The translations under genes and the position numbers were made by a program. Below are positions 21,954-32,649 of a stretch of 64,000 nucleotides of DNA, piece after piece (the stretch's first letter is position 1; each line of letters opens with the position of its first letter). A model generated the notes under the pieces. It searched no databases. It was not told the origin of the DNA and was given only the letters and a program-made list of their open reading frames with translations. Source of the DNA: Zantedeschia hybrid cultivar (taxonomy: Eukaryota > Streptophyta > Magnoliopsida > Alismatales > Araceae); NCBI GenBank assembly GCA_030544215.1, contig JARZZO010000013.1, positions 24,418,729 to 24,482,728 of the forward strand, read 5' to 3'.

Positions 21954-23539
21954 TGATGGATATAGGTGTCCTCTAAGCCAATCATAAGGCACCTATTTCA
22001 ATCTGGTTCACTAATTAATGACATTAAATTCATTATGTAGATTGGCATATTTATATTTGCGCATAATGAAGTCCATGAATATGTGCAACAGTCATTAGAT
22101 TATGATGAGATCATAATAATGAGACTGATGACTTATAAACACATATTCTTAATTGTTCCTAGTCGTAGGATGTTTGAGAAGGACATCAAACATCCGGTTA
22201 GACTAGTACAGGTTATTCCAGCTCATATGATGAAGGCGACTGATCTCGTTAGTTACTAGTGTGGAGACACAATGGTAAACCTGTAGGTGCTCATTGGAGA
22301 ATGAGTTCACTGAACTGATCCGACATGAATCGCCGAATGGTAATTTACCTGACTGTCAATCGGCTTGATTCATCGTCACAGTAGCGTGGTTGATCCTTGG
22401 ACTTAAGACACCAAAGACACCTTGTCGGTGGACTTCTGGACTTTGACCTTGACCTACGAATCCCTATCCACGGGATCTCAAATAGTCAAGGATCGGGTCC
22501 AGCGGAAGACCTTCGAAGGTGATTGTGTGTTCAATAGAGGATTGTTCGCTCTCAGGTAACTGTAGAGAGAATGCTCTAGAGTAGATCCGCAAGAGTCTCT
22601 GGCCAGAGAAGAAACAATATCAGAAAATTGGTTTTCGGATATTGTACAGCGGAGTCTAATTCAAGTGAGTTGACCATCTAGGGTTTGACTGTTGACCATA
22701 CCCTAGGTTAACTCGAAAGCATTGTACGAACGAAGGATTATAGCCACGTGGTAACTGTGGACGGACAGGTTCCATCAGTGGGTTGCTGAACCCCATTACC
22801 TTCCGGGATCATGCGGTGTTGCTTGGCACCCAACTTGATCAGAAGTCCGACCGAATTTACATGCGATGATAATTCGGTTGAGTAATTAGTTAATATATAG
22901 ATATTAATTAATTACAATAAGTCAATAACTAGTTATTGTACTTAATGGGCTGAAAACCAGACTGGTAAATGGGCCTAGAGGGTCACACGCAATAAGATTC
23001 TAAGTCGGTGGTACATAAGTGAGATTGATATTAACTCGGGGACTTTTGTGAAAAGTCGCACCGACTTAATATATATACACGCTGTTGAGAAACCCTAGGC
23101 CAAGCTCCAGGATTTCCCTTGCTGGCCATCATCCCCCCTTTCTCTCTCCTCCTCTGGGCGTCTCGTTCGGTGCGCCAGAATAGGTTCCGTCTTCGCCGCG
23201 TGTGATTCCCGAAAGTCGGGAATTCCCGTCGGCGGGATTTCCGCAATCGTTTCGACGACGGATCTTCAGCGAGCGAGCTGTAACGGACGAGAGATCGATG
23301 ACGAAGCACCGTGGAGGATCGCGTGGATACCGCTGGAGGCCGGACGCTTGTGCGGCTTGCGGCATCGCCTCGTCGGAACCGAAACGGAAGCGGATTCGAA
23401 TCTGCGCACGGTAATCAGATTCCAACCCGGTTTTTCGGTTTGTGTTTTTCGTTCCGAATCAGATCAGCGGGCATCGGGCGGGATTAATTTTTGTTCTTCG
23501 TTTCCGCTGCGTTCTTCGCGTCCCGTCCGGATCCCAACA
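21954..23539 (+). repeat. 3' LTR of element D
   Basis: Near copy of 14293-15878. The sequence right of it returns at once to gag of element C on the - strand, which proves the border. Confidence 0.88.
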
Positions 23540-23544
23540 AAGGG
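23540..23544. repeat. Right target-site copy of element D (AAGGG)
   Basis: Pairs with GAGGG at 14288-14292, four of five bases. Confidence 0.55.
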
Positions 23545-24609
23545 ATGGCGCTTCCCAATAGAGCTGAGAAGCCCTTCGTCCAGGCACCCACTGATTACGG
23601 CCGAGACCGCAATCGAACTGTCCAGGTTCGGGATTTGGGCAGCTTCGGCCTGGAATTTGGTAAAATATTCTTGGGGGGTCTCGGTCGGTCCTTGCCGAAT
23701 GGCTAACAGACTGGTCGAGGTTTTGCACTGCTGGGTGGCATCATAGAACTGGTCGATGAACAATTGACCCAACTGGACTAAAGAGTAGATAGAATTGGGG
23801 GCCAATGTCTCGAACCAGGTTAAAGTTGTTTTCTCAAGAGTGAGGGGGAAGAGACGGTAGCGGACTGCCTCAGAGACCCCTCGGACAGAGAGGTAAGTAT
23901 TGAACCTCTGGAAGTGGCAGACCGGATCTGTCATTCCATCATAGAGAGGGCCTTTCGGCAGTTTAAAGTTGGGAGGTACCTCGGTGGCCAGCAGCTCTGG
24001 CGAGAACGGAGTTTGCTCCAGAATAGTGCTGGCGAGAGGTGCTCTGTACGGCCGAGATACCATATGCTGCATCTCTTTCCTTATTGCCGTCAGGCGCCGA
24101 TCCAGGTCCGGGGTAGTTGAAGTAGTGACCGATCGTCCTTCGGTCCTGGATGGATGAAACTCGGACGAAGCATAGCCTTGCTCCGTTATGATGTGGCCGA
24201 CGCGAGGGACTCGGGCAGGTGGTGCCAAGGGCTCGCTGCGTGTCGTCGCGGCCTCGTCAGGGAAGACTTGCGAGGGCGTTGGCCGAATCCTTGCATCTTG
24301 GACAGGGCAGAATGGAGGAGGCGGTACTTGTTGGGGGAGCTGGCCCAGCAACCCCATGCGCGGGGCGATGGCGGATACTATGTCTCGTAGGGGCGCCAAA
24401 GAAGTAATGGTGGCGGCTAGTGTTGCCACTTGTTGTTGAAGTTCCTCCATCCGATTGTCTCCGGGAGTGAGGGACTCCGGTATGATAGGAAGGGCAGCAC
24501 CTTGCGGTGGAACAGACGGGGCACCTTCGGAGTGAAGCGGCGGTGCTGAAGTCGCCCGCGTCTCTGCCTCGTCTAGTCCGGATCGTTTGGTTACTGGACG
24601 GTGAGACAT
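23545..24609 (-). pseudogene. Element C gag, first part
   Basis: Starts with ATG at 24609, 16 bases after the primer site, and reads a Pro- and Gln-rich N-terminus followed by the capsid-like region (LFPLTLEKTTLTWFETL, then FIDQFYDATQQCKTSTSL, then IRQGPTETPQEYFTKF). It runs into the LTR of element D at 23544. The reading frame continues at 14292 once the insertion and one target copy are ignored, so the gene was whole before D arrived. The longer frame reaching 23464 is LTR sequence. Confidence 0.83.
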
Positions 24610-24624
24610 GACTTCTTGTTAGCC

Positions 24625-24641
24625 TTCCCACAGACGGCGCC
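24625..24641 (-). promoter_or_regulatory. Primer binding site of element C
   Basis: On the - strand GGCGCCGTCTGTGGGAA follows the LTR end by five A residues. TGGCGCCGTCTGTGGGAA is the usual primer site of Tat elements; here the first T is A. Confidence 0.75.
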
Positions 24642-25231
24642 TTTTTTGATATAGCCGAAGCTATCACGGTCGGATTCGGGGCTAGAATCCGAAGATGGGA
24701 CCCGAAGCTGGATCGGATCGGTGAAGAGGACCGATGGGGATCCGGAACGAGGCGAGGGTGGAGACGGGGCCGAGGATCCAGAGCCGAGAGGTACCTGGGC
24801 GAGAGCTCGCCAAGAGCGAAGCCGAGACTCCCTCAGACGAAGTGGACCGACCGGCGTAGGGCGTAGCCGAGGCTCCTCCGGACGAGGCGGACCAGCCTGC
24901 AGAAGGCGTGGCCGAGGCTCTTCCGGACAAGGCGGAGGCAAACCAACCGTCGAATGGCGTTGAGACCGGAGGGAGAAGACCCGAGGTCGGCGGCCGATAC
25001 CGACTCGGAGAGGTTGGCGAAGATTCAAACCGAGCCCCTGCAGAAGGAGGAAGAGAAGAAGAACCGGTCAGTAGGAGTCCCGGGCTTCGTCCCTAAGGAA
25101 CCCCCTCCGACGATTAAGTTAGCTTCTGAAGATGATTTGATTCAGAAGTCAGGGAAGAAGAAGAAGTAGCTTTAATGCTTTTTGGACTGTAGTCCTTGGG
25201 GTCTCGAAGACATACCTTTGGTAATAAATAG

Positions 25232-25242
25232 CCATGTATTTA
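25232..25242 (-). promoter_or_regulatory. TATA box of element C 5' LTR
   Basis: CTATAAATACA on the - strand, downstream of the TGGGCY array and about 600 bp before the LTR end. Confidence 0.6.
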
Positions 25243-25339
25243 TAGCGGAGGATAGAGGTTGCTTAGTGGTGGCAACCGTTATAGGATTATATTTTGGTTT
25301 ACTGATAAACTGCCATAGCGCTTAACCCTCCCACCGGAG

Positions 25340-25610
25340 TGGGCCGGGTATGGCTACTGGGTCAAAGGGGGTTGGGCCGCTGACGGGCCTGCTGCCGCTT
25401 AGTGGGCTGAAGCCTTCTGGGCCGAGGGCCGCTGGGCTGCTAACGGGCCGAAGGCTGTTGGGCCGCTGACGGGTCGAGGGTTGTTGGGCCTTTGATGGGC
25501 CGAGGGCCACTGGGCTGCTTACTGGGCCGAGGGCTGCTGGGCCGCTAACGGGCCGAAGGCTGCCAGTGGGCCTTTTGGACTGATCTGTGTTGGGCTTGTC
25601 TTAATGGGCC
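25340..25610 (-). promoter_or_regulatory. Array of about 14 TGGGCY (site II type) motifs in U3
   Basis: TGGGCC or TGGGCT occurs at about 25342, 25371, 25399, 25419, 25433, 25459, 25483, 25496, 25511, 25523, 25537, 25566, 25589 and 25604. They are parts of a degenerate GGGCCGAGGGCTGCT-like repeat. TGGGCY is the site II element bound by TCP factors in plant promoters of dividing cells. Use by the LTR is inferred. Confidence 0.55.
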
Positions 25611-25631
25611 GAATCGGATTCTGCCTCATCA

Positions 25632-26460
25632 AGATGGATTGAAGAGTTGCTAAAGCTTAGCAAGTCCTCCTGTCTTGAGACCACCTTCTCTATGTAAACC
25701 TTTGATTCTCTATATTTTAGTTTTGGATGATTCAGTGGGGCTTGTCTTGGCATAAGAAGATGAAGAAGGGAAGGAGAGGGCGGCCTACTATCTTTTCAAA
25801 CTTCTCAGCCCCGCAGAATAGAAGTATACGACAATCAAGAAGACTTGTCGTACTGGTTTGGATAGTACAAAAGCTCAAACATTACTTTCTTTCCTACGAA
25901 GTCCATCTCATTGTTAAGATGAACCCCATCAAATTCCTCCTTGAGAAGTCTGTCCTGACTGACAGATTAACATGTTGGCAGAGTTTTCTTTCTCAATTTG
26001 ACATCACTTATATTCAATAAAAAGCGAGCGAGGGCTACGCTATAGCTGAACATCTTGCCTATCACCCTCTTCCTTGGTTTGACCCTGACCAATCAGAATT
26101 TTTGGATGAGAAAATGATGTCCATTAACAAATCTTCCAATCACATGTGGACTATGTATTATGACGAAGATCTGAATTCTTACAGTAAGGGTATTGGCATT
26201 GTTCTCCTATCACCAGAAGGTATCCCCATCCCTCGGGCCTTTCTGCTTGCTTTTCCTGTCACCAATAGTATAGCTGAGTACGAGGCTCTCCTTGTTGGTC
26301 TCGAGGTACTCTTCTCTATGGTGCTACCGAGCTGCGAATCGTAAGTGATAGTCAGCTTATCCTTTGCCAAGTGCTCAACAAATATTGCACACTTGATCCC
26401 AAATTGAAATCCTATTAAGAACTCACTTATGCTTGTGCCAAGTTATTCACTAAACTGATC
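25632..26460 (+). pseudogene. Element E: Tat-type fragment (RNase H regions), + strand
   Basis: Begins right at the outer edge of element C inside the RNase H-connecting region (DGLK, then SPPVLRPPSL) and runs through LEKSVLTDRLTCWQSF to the second RNase H (YYDEDLNSYSKGIGIVLLSPEG, AEYEALLVGLE). Stops and frame changes are frequent. It resembles element G (43855-42769 on the - strand) closely, so E and G belong to one family. The second RNase H has YYDED where its relative reads HFDGA. Its left part must lie beyond element C, outside the window. It stops near 26456 in a small repeat junction. Confidence 0.75.
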
Positions 26461-26524
26461 TATGGTCTATGATCTATGGTCTACTTGAACAACAATAAGT
26501 CTATAATCTATAAGACCATAGATC
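26457..26524. repeat. Junction with duplicated and inverted GATCTATGGTCT
   Basis: GATCTATGGTCT at 26457-26468 and again at 26471-26482, and its exact reverse complement at 26513-26524. It sits where element E ends and unrelated sequence begins. Confidence 0.65.
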
Positions 26525-26644
26525 TACTAAATTCAACTATGTCTAGAACAAAGCATATAACAGTGATATTGACAACATATAAAATAGTTAAATAAAGCTA
26601 TTTATGAAATTATAAATAATGCTTATTGCTTACATTTTCATTGG
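26525..26644. other. Short unassigned spacer
   Basis: AT-rich sequence between fragments E and F. I see no feature in it. Confidence 0.5.
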
Positions 26645-27812
26645 TTGTTATCACAACAATATGGGAGTTACCGAACTTTGTTCAAAATGATGCAAATTGA
26701 AGGAGGTACAGTCACATATGGAGACAATGGCAAAAGCAAAGTGATGGGTTGTGGCATAGTAGGCAACAAGAGTTCAAATTTAATTGATGATGTGCTCTGT
26801 GTGGACAGACTGAAGTATAGTCTCATTAGCATCAATCATCTTTCTGACAAAAGCCATATGGTGATTTTTGAAGCAACAAAATGCACCATCACAATGGGTG
26901 ATGAGATCAAATTCATGGCTCACAGAGATAGGAATCAATATGTTTTGCACTTGAATGAGCAAAAAGATCATGATCTTTGCCTTGTAGCCAAGATTTCAGA
27001 AGCACTAGACCTTTGGCATAGAAGGCTAGGTTACGTAGCCGTGGAGTTATTCAAAAACTCATCAAACATGAGGTAGCGGAAGGTGTACTTGTGATGAAAC
27101 TGAAGAGTGCAAGCATCTTTCCAAATGTGCAAAAGGGAAGTAGGCAAAAGAGTTATTTTCAGTCCAAAATAGTTGTCACAACTTCTAAGCCTCTTTAGTT
27201 AATTCACATAGATCTATTCAGACCTATGAGAACAACCAACCTAGGTGGAAAGAATTATAGATTTGTAATGGTCGATGACTATTGAAGATTCACGTAGGTG
27301 TCATTTCTAGACAACAAATCAAACACATTTGAAGCATTTCTAAAGTTCAGCAGAGTAGTTCAGAAGGACCAGAAGTTCACAATCATTGCTATCATATCAA
27401 ATCATAGAGGATAATATAAAAATGCTATGTTCATAAAATTCTGTGATGATCAAGGCATCCAGCATAATTCGTCTGCACCAAAGACTCCTCAGAAAATGGT
27501 GTAGTAGAAAAAAAAAATAGAACATTGCTAGATATAGCCAGAACCATATTGTTAGAATACAATCTTTGAAGATACTTTTGGGCACAGGTAGTAAACATAG
27601 CTTGCTATATCATCGACAGAACAATGACTAGACCAATTCTAAAGAAGACCACTTATGAGCTATGTGAGTGCCAGAAACCTAAGATGAACCACCTGAAGCC
27701 ATTCAGTTGCAAGTGCTACACTCTAAAAAATGGCAGCGACAATCTTAAAAAGTTTTATTCCAAAAGTGATGAAGGTTTCTTCTTAGGGTATATTTCTAAA
27801 CCCAATGGTTAT
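26645..27812 (+). pseudogene. Element F: Ty1/copia pol fragment (pre-integrase and integrase)
   Basis: The first 143 codons read GDNGKSKVMGCG and the gag-pre-integrase region with LWHRRLGYVA (His of the usual LGH is Tyr). The integrase follows with KNYRFVMVDDY, a stop in place of a sense codon, and later KPFSCKCY and GFFLGYISKPNGYS. At least five stops break the part from 27077 to 27600. It ends at the target duplication of element G. I could not match the sequence right of G (from 52341) to the continuation of copia pol, so the other half of F is unproven. Confidence 0.7.
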
Positions 27813-27817
27813 AGTGC
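27813..27817. repeat. Left target-site copy of element G (AGTGC)
   Basis: Identical to 52336-52340 on the outer side of the other LTR. Confidence 0.7.
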
Positions 27818-29160
27818 TGTGAGTGCTCAAATAGTGATGCGTGATTATCATGAAAATTTTGTTGTTTATGTGACAAATAAACCTATTAAAGACTAAAAAC
27901 TATGTGATCGTCAGAAACTTTTGACTAAAAAGTTTCAAAAGAAAAAGATTGATCGCTTACCTATTTTGGACGTGGGAGATGTTGAAGTTCTTGATTCTCC
28001 TCCTTCAGTCGGCTGAAGAAAAAGAGCCCTTTTGACTTTGTTCTTGCTTTGAATATTGATTGGGCTTTGAGGATCGTCCAGATTTCCTTTCCTTGTCGAT
28101 TTCTTCCTTTTGATCTCCTTTGTACCTTGCAAAAAGTAGAAAGAAAGAAAGAGGGAAAGAACAATAAGAAATCAAATAGTGGTAGTATCTATTCCAGTAA
28201 TAATTTTGATCATGCAACCTAAACAAATGAACTCACTTGTTTGTTGTCTTTGAAACCCCTTAAAGCACATGTGGATTGGAAATTATATGCTAGTGAGTGT
28301 GTGTTGCATGGAGTGATATGATGAGATTATGATGCTAATGTGATGAAAATATGAGAAGGATGCAAAAATTAATTAAGAAGAACTGAGTTGGATGGCCCCT
28401 GAAAAGCCTTGGTTCTCGAATGGATCGTGAAAGGACAAAGAAAGGATGAAGAGAGGATGAAGAGAGGAGGATGAAGCTTGCTTCAAGACTCCTACAAGTA
28501 GCAGTGCCTCGATCCTTCAGCGTTTGGACGTCGTCTCTCTCAAAGATTATTGCTCTAATAATCACTAATTATCACTCAAAATTATCACTAACTATTACTA
28601 ACTTTTTAATGGCCAAGGACTTGGGTATTTATAGGCTTAAGTTCGCGCATCCGCGGTTATTTAAGGATTAACATGAATGAGTTTGAAGCCAATCCAACTA
28701 AGAAACAGATAAATACAGCGTAATTCATCATTATCTGTAATTAACTAAAACGTATCGCCCATGGGAGACGTCCTGTAGCTTAATTAAGATAAGGATAAAC
28801 ATCGGGAAGAAGAAATAGAAACACATTAGGAAACCTAAATGGCATCGTGCATGGCAGACGTCTTTTAGTTTATTAATAAATTAATTAAAAATTAGATTAA
28901 AAATCAAAATATGAATAAAACCCTAAAAGGCATCTTTACAGGTCGATGTCTTTTAGAATCCTTTATATTTGATTAAAAATCTGAGTTAAAATGAATTTCG
29001 TTAATAAACTCAAATTATGTCTGTCTGTCCCGATGTCATTTAGATAATTAATCCAAAAGATTAATAAAAATTAACTAATGATTAAATATCAGACCATTTT
29101 GAGGCATTATTATATGATATGAAATTTACTCAAAATGATGTCAAAATTAACGTGTCTACA
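27818..29160 (-). repeat. 3' LTR of element G
   Basis: About 1343 bp, matching 51029-52335 along its length with small indels. On the - strand it opens TGTAGACACG at 29160. It carries four GCGTC-N10-GACGC dyads in decayed form (28752-29036). Confidence 0.8.
28752..29036. repeat. Dyad cluster 1 (four copies, CpG-decayed)
   Basis: Half-sites with exactly 10 nt between: 28752-28771 (GTATC/GACGT), 28842-28861 (GCATC/GACGT), 28930-28949 (GCATC/GATGT) and 29017-29036 (ATGTC/GATGT). The same sites in the other LTR of G keep more CpG. Confidence 0.75.
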
Positions 29161-30286
29161 GCAGCCTCACCTTGGCATCGTCTTTGCAAGGGAGTGAAAT
29201 GAAATGGAATGTAATGAAAATGTGATGCCAAGGTGTGATGAGTCACGCTCTCAACATCACATGATTGAAATTTTTCTCAAAATCATCAATGGAGATAACT
29301 CGAAAAGATCAAAGGAATCGATCCTGTCTGGATGAGGTAGACAAGGAAATAAAATAAGGTCGATCAACCTCCACTGATGGGGAAGTACCCTAGGTCAGAG
29401 ACCTTGCAGGTTTCATCATGGGGAGCGATTGCCAGCCAATGTGGACATGCTGCAACCATGATAGATCTTAAAGGAAAACAAGAAAATTTGGGATAAAGAA
29501 TCCAAGAAAGGATAGAATTTCAAGGATATCTTCAAGCGAACCTCAAAGATTAATCAAGATATTCAATTCAGAATAGAATATTTCATATCATGTTAGGATT
29601 TATTTGATCAATGGTCTGAAACTTAAATCAATAATTAATTCTTATAACAATTATATCAAAGTCCTACATGATGCATGCTGGGCTAAAAGAAAAATATAAA
29701 GTCAATTGAAATATAAATTAATCAAGGATAATATTGTTAAATTGTCATTAATGAGTCAAGATACCAATTATGCAATTCAGTGCTAAGCCGAAGCTTATTT
29801 ATGTACGCACCGTTTTACAAAAGTAGAACCATCGTCCTCATTAATTAATAATCCAACGGCCTATCCGTGCGATTAAGAATTCTCTAGAATTATCACTGTT
29901 TTTGTTGAAGGGGAACCACAAGGTCTTTGATATACTCTAATAAAAAATTAACATTTAGTAAATGATTATGATAATGCAAATCAATTATACGAAAGAATAC
30001 AAGGGATAGAGATAACTGTCTTTTTAGTCACGGTTAGGACTTATAAACTCCCACAGTGGGATATTCTTGAAAATTTCAACTTTGTAATCATTTTTTTGAA
30101 TTTCTTGTACTCAGAAATCATCAGTAACTTCAAGCAAGCATTTAATTAAGCATCAAAATATAGATCAACAGTGAATTTCGGACAAATAACAAAAAACCCT
30201 GAAACGCGTCGTGTCGCGCCGATGCCTTTAAGTCCATTCAAAACATGTCGCTGTTTAACGATGTCATTTCAGTCGCAGAAACAGGT
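29161..30286 (-). other. Element G 3' non-coding part next to its 3' LTR
   Basis: About 1.1 kb without a gene. Contains two dyads at 30206-30225 and 30245-30264 just before element H. A purine-leaning CCAAGGTGAGGCTGC next to the LTR on the - strand may be the polypurine tract. Confidence 0.45.
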
Positions 30287-32490
30287 TATAAGGATTAAGG
30301 TTTTGGATCCAGTTATCGAGTCAGTTTCGGGGTCGGATCCTTTAGTTTGGGCCCTAGTGGGGCTGAGACTTAGTTTCCTCAAGCTCGATGCGGTTCAAAT
30401 AGCGTCCAGCAATGTGGACGTGTTTTAGGCTGTACCACATGGGCGCCACGTGGGTCGGCCTTGAGCCGCTAGAGTACGGCCCCAGTCTTATCGTTTGAAT
30501 GGCATCTTGGATAAACGACGCCATTTAGAGTATGACCCTGGTTTGTCAGTGTACGGCCCGGTCTTGTCGTCTGAATGGCGTTGGGCTTGTACGACGCGTT
30601 TTACCCAGCTTCTGTTTGACCTCGCGAACCCTCCCTCCTTTCCCTCATTCTCTCCTTTCTCTTCTCTCTCCTCTCTTCCCTCCGACTCTCTGGCGAACCC
30701 TTTCCCCCTCTCCTTCCTTTCCTCTCCCCATTCCTCCTCTTCCTCCACTCCATTAACCTACCAACTTCCTCTACTACCACCACCACTTCCTCTGCGGCGC
30801 ACTTCTCTCCGGACGGCAGCCGATGTCTCAGTGGAGTAGCGGCGCCTACGGCAGTATCGGCGGTGGCGTGTGGCGACGCGGGTTGGCGGCTTGGAACTAG
30901 GAGGAGTTCGAATAACCGGTAGGGTGACGATCCCCGTTGTATTGTGTTTAAAAAAAAAACCATGTTTTTCCCGCTTTGAAGTATGTTTAGGGGGTTTTTG
31001 GGGTGAAAACACTAATTGCATAAAATGAGAAATTGGGAGTTTTAATGGGTATTTAGGTTCTTCTCCTCCTTCTCCACTTTTCTTAGTGTTTTACTCGATT
31101 TAGGGGGGGAAATCTCACCCCGTGGATTGGGAGATGGCGGAGGAAGAACTTGTCTGTGAGGGTTAAATGGCGTCGGGGGACAGCGACGCCTTTTAAAAAG
31201 GTGGCTTCCACATACGATGTGATTTAGCTTAAATAACATACTCTGTCTCTGGACTGATGAGCGTCCAGGGACAGCGACGCCTTTTGAACGGCGACTTGCA
31301 TGCACGACGCGTTTTAAGTGAAATCACCCCGAAGCCTATCTCTGTTTCTGTCGTTATCATGCGACTAGGGACAACGGCGCCTTTCAAAAGGCGGCTACAT
31401 ATGACGACGCGTTTTAAGGCCATTTCCAAGGCCCATTTTATATGAACAAATTTAGGAGGCTTGAATGACATTGGCCATGGGCGACGCGATTCAAGACAGA
31501 ATCATATTAATTCATGTTATTAACATGTATTTACACTATTAGATAGTTTGGTTAAATGCATACTTGAAACCGTACTCGAGGATGAGGATTTTTACGTAAT
31601 TAGATCGCACTGTGTTGTGTTTCGTGGGACTGTGGACCTAGAGTGACAGTTGTCGCGCTTAGGCACCCTGTGTCGGTGTGGGAGGGATACAGCGCCGGTG
31701 TGGGAGTGGTGGGGTGACGCCTAGAGAGAGGGTCACCTGGTGTACCCCGGGGTTAGCTAGTACCGGTGTAGGAGTGGTCCCTTTGGAGTGTCACTCGTGC
31801 TGGGGGAAGCAGAAACCACCTAGAGCCAGTTGGGTCGGAGTAGCTAGCATGCTATCTGAGGGGTTACTGTTTGGTCTCAGCGGGTCGGTGTTTCCCGCGT
31901 TCGGCCTTGTGGTTGGCGTGTTTTGCCGAGACGCTAGTTGTGGCTTCCGTGGTTAAATGATTTCAGAATTGTGCATGTTATATTTCAATTGCATGTGTTC
32001 TATATCGAAATTTAGGAACTATGTTTACTGCCTTACTTGTTTAAATTATTTATACTTGTGTTGCTGCACTTGTGGGTGAGTGAGTGGGCGGTGGGGATCG
32101 AAGGATCCCTACTTAGTCTTTTCGATGAGACTCACCCCTGCGGATTTCAGGTGAGGGTTCCAGGCAGGCGTAGCGAGGAGAGTGCTGTCTTGGGTTGCGC
32201 GTTAGCAGCCGCTGTTCCGGAGTATGCCCTGATGTAGTTGTTATTTTATTTTCTAGCCTGTATGCTTAATTATTTCTTTTCAGTTGGAGTATGTCATTAT
32301 TTGCTGAGTTGAGTCGCATTGTAATAATTTTTAATTCTTGCACTTCCTTTTCAATTCAATGCGATGTGAATGTTTAGCTTAGTTTATTATTTATTTCCCA
32401 GACTTATCTAGATCCTGGTTTAGCTCCAAATTAATGATTCGGTACCCATTTAGTAATCGGATCCCCGATTATTGGGTGGCAGGTCGTTAC
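30287..32490 (+). repeat. 5' LTR of element H
   Basis: The start is set by alignment to solo LTR I; the end GGTCGTTACA matches the other end of I. Holds at least ten dyads in two clusters, near 115-310 and 880-1200 from its start, with a CT-rich tract (about 30620-30770) between. The second half (31490-32490) has no other recognisable signal. Confidence 0.72.
30402..31487. repeat. Dyad cluster 2 (ten copies in element H LTR)
   Basis: 20-bp cores at 30402, 30502, 30578, 31170, 31201, 31261, 31291, 31361, 31391 and 31468 (starts). All have 10 nt between half-sites. Pairs 31170/31201, 31261/31291 and 31361/31391 are offset by 31, 30 and 30 bp. Flanks are AAA-rich before and TTT-rich after, extending the palindrome. 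Confidence 0.8.
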
Positions 32491-32492
32491 AG

Positions 32493-32506
32493 TTAGTAAC
32501 AGAGCA
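32493..32506 (+). promoter_or_regulatory. Degenerate primer binding site of element H
   Basis: TTAGTAACAGAGC two bases after the LTR resembles TTGGTATCAGAGC with three changes. Confidence 0.5.
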
Positions 32507-32649
32507 TTCGGTCTAGCAAATAAATGAATAACTAGGTTAAATATTGTAATTTTGGCAAACAATTTCATTATCCCGTACAGGCACGACGGTAGTGTAGGTT
32601 TTAGGATTCTAATTAGAACTTTTTGATTTTTGTGATTGTAGGCGATTAG

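Larger units (their letters stand above)
14293..23539 (+). mobile_element. Element D: decayed Ty1/copia retrotransposon inside gag of element C
   Basis: Two direct LTRs of about 1586 bp, a Met-tRNA-like primer site, a purine-rich tract before the 3' LTR and a target duplication define the element. The internal 6 kb lacks a long open frame, yet shreds of copia integrase, reverse transcriptase and RNase H are recognisable from about 20.2 to 21.9 kb. The leader (15894-19139) is unusually long and full of hairpins. By eye the LTRs differ at about 50 places (about 97% identity), far better kept than the genes, so the copy was probably already defective when it moved. Confidence 0.85.
9957..25631 (-). 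mobile_element. Element C: Tat-lineage Ty3/gypsy retrotransposon split by element D
   Basis: On the - strand, from high to low coordinates: 5' LTR (25631-24647), primer site (24641-24625), gag first part (24609-23545), insertion D, gag second part (14292-13660), protease, reverse transcriptase, two RNase H domains, integrase up to 9957, where LTR B interrupts. A second, archaeal-type RNase H after the first is diagnostic of the Tat lineage. The 3' LTR lies outside the window. The bases right of the 5' LTR (25632-25636, AGATG) are the expected target duplication. C landed in element E. Confidence 0.85.
24647..25631 (-). repeat. 5' LTR of element C
   Basis: On the - strand it opens TGATGAGGCAG at 25631 and ends ATATCA at 24647, next to the primer site. 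Length 985 bp. U3 holds an array of TGGGCY motifs (25340-25610) upstream of a TATA box (about 25242-25232). Confidence 0.8.

Noticed and set aside
14293..23539. Element D as a gene-less LARD
   Set aside because: Short copia integrase, reverse transcriptase and RNase H shreds in the right order indicate a decayed copia element.
30495..30963. Coding frames of up to 120 codons around 30.5-31.0 kb
   Set aside because: They lie in the pyrimidine-rich part of the element H LTR and mirror low-complexity sequence.
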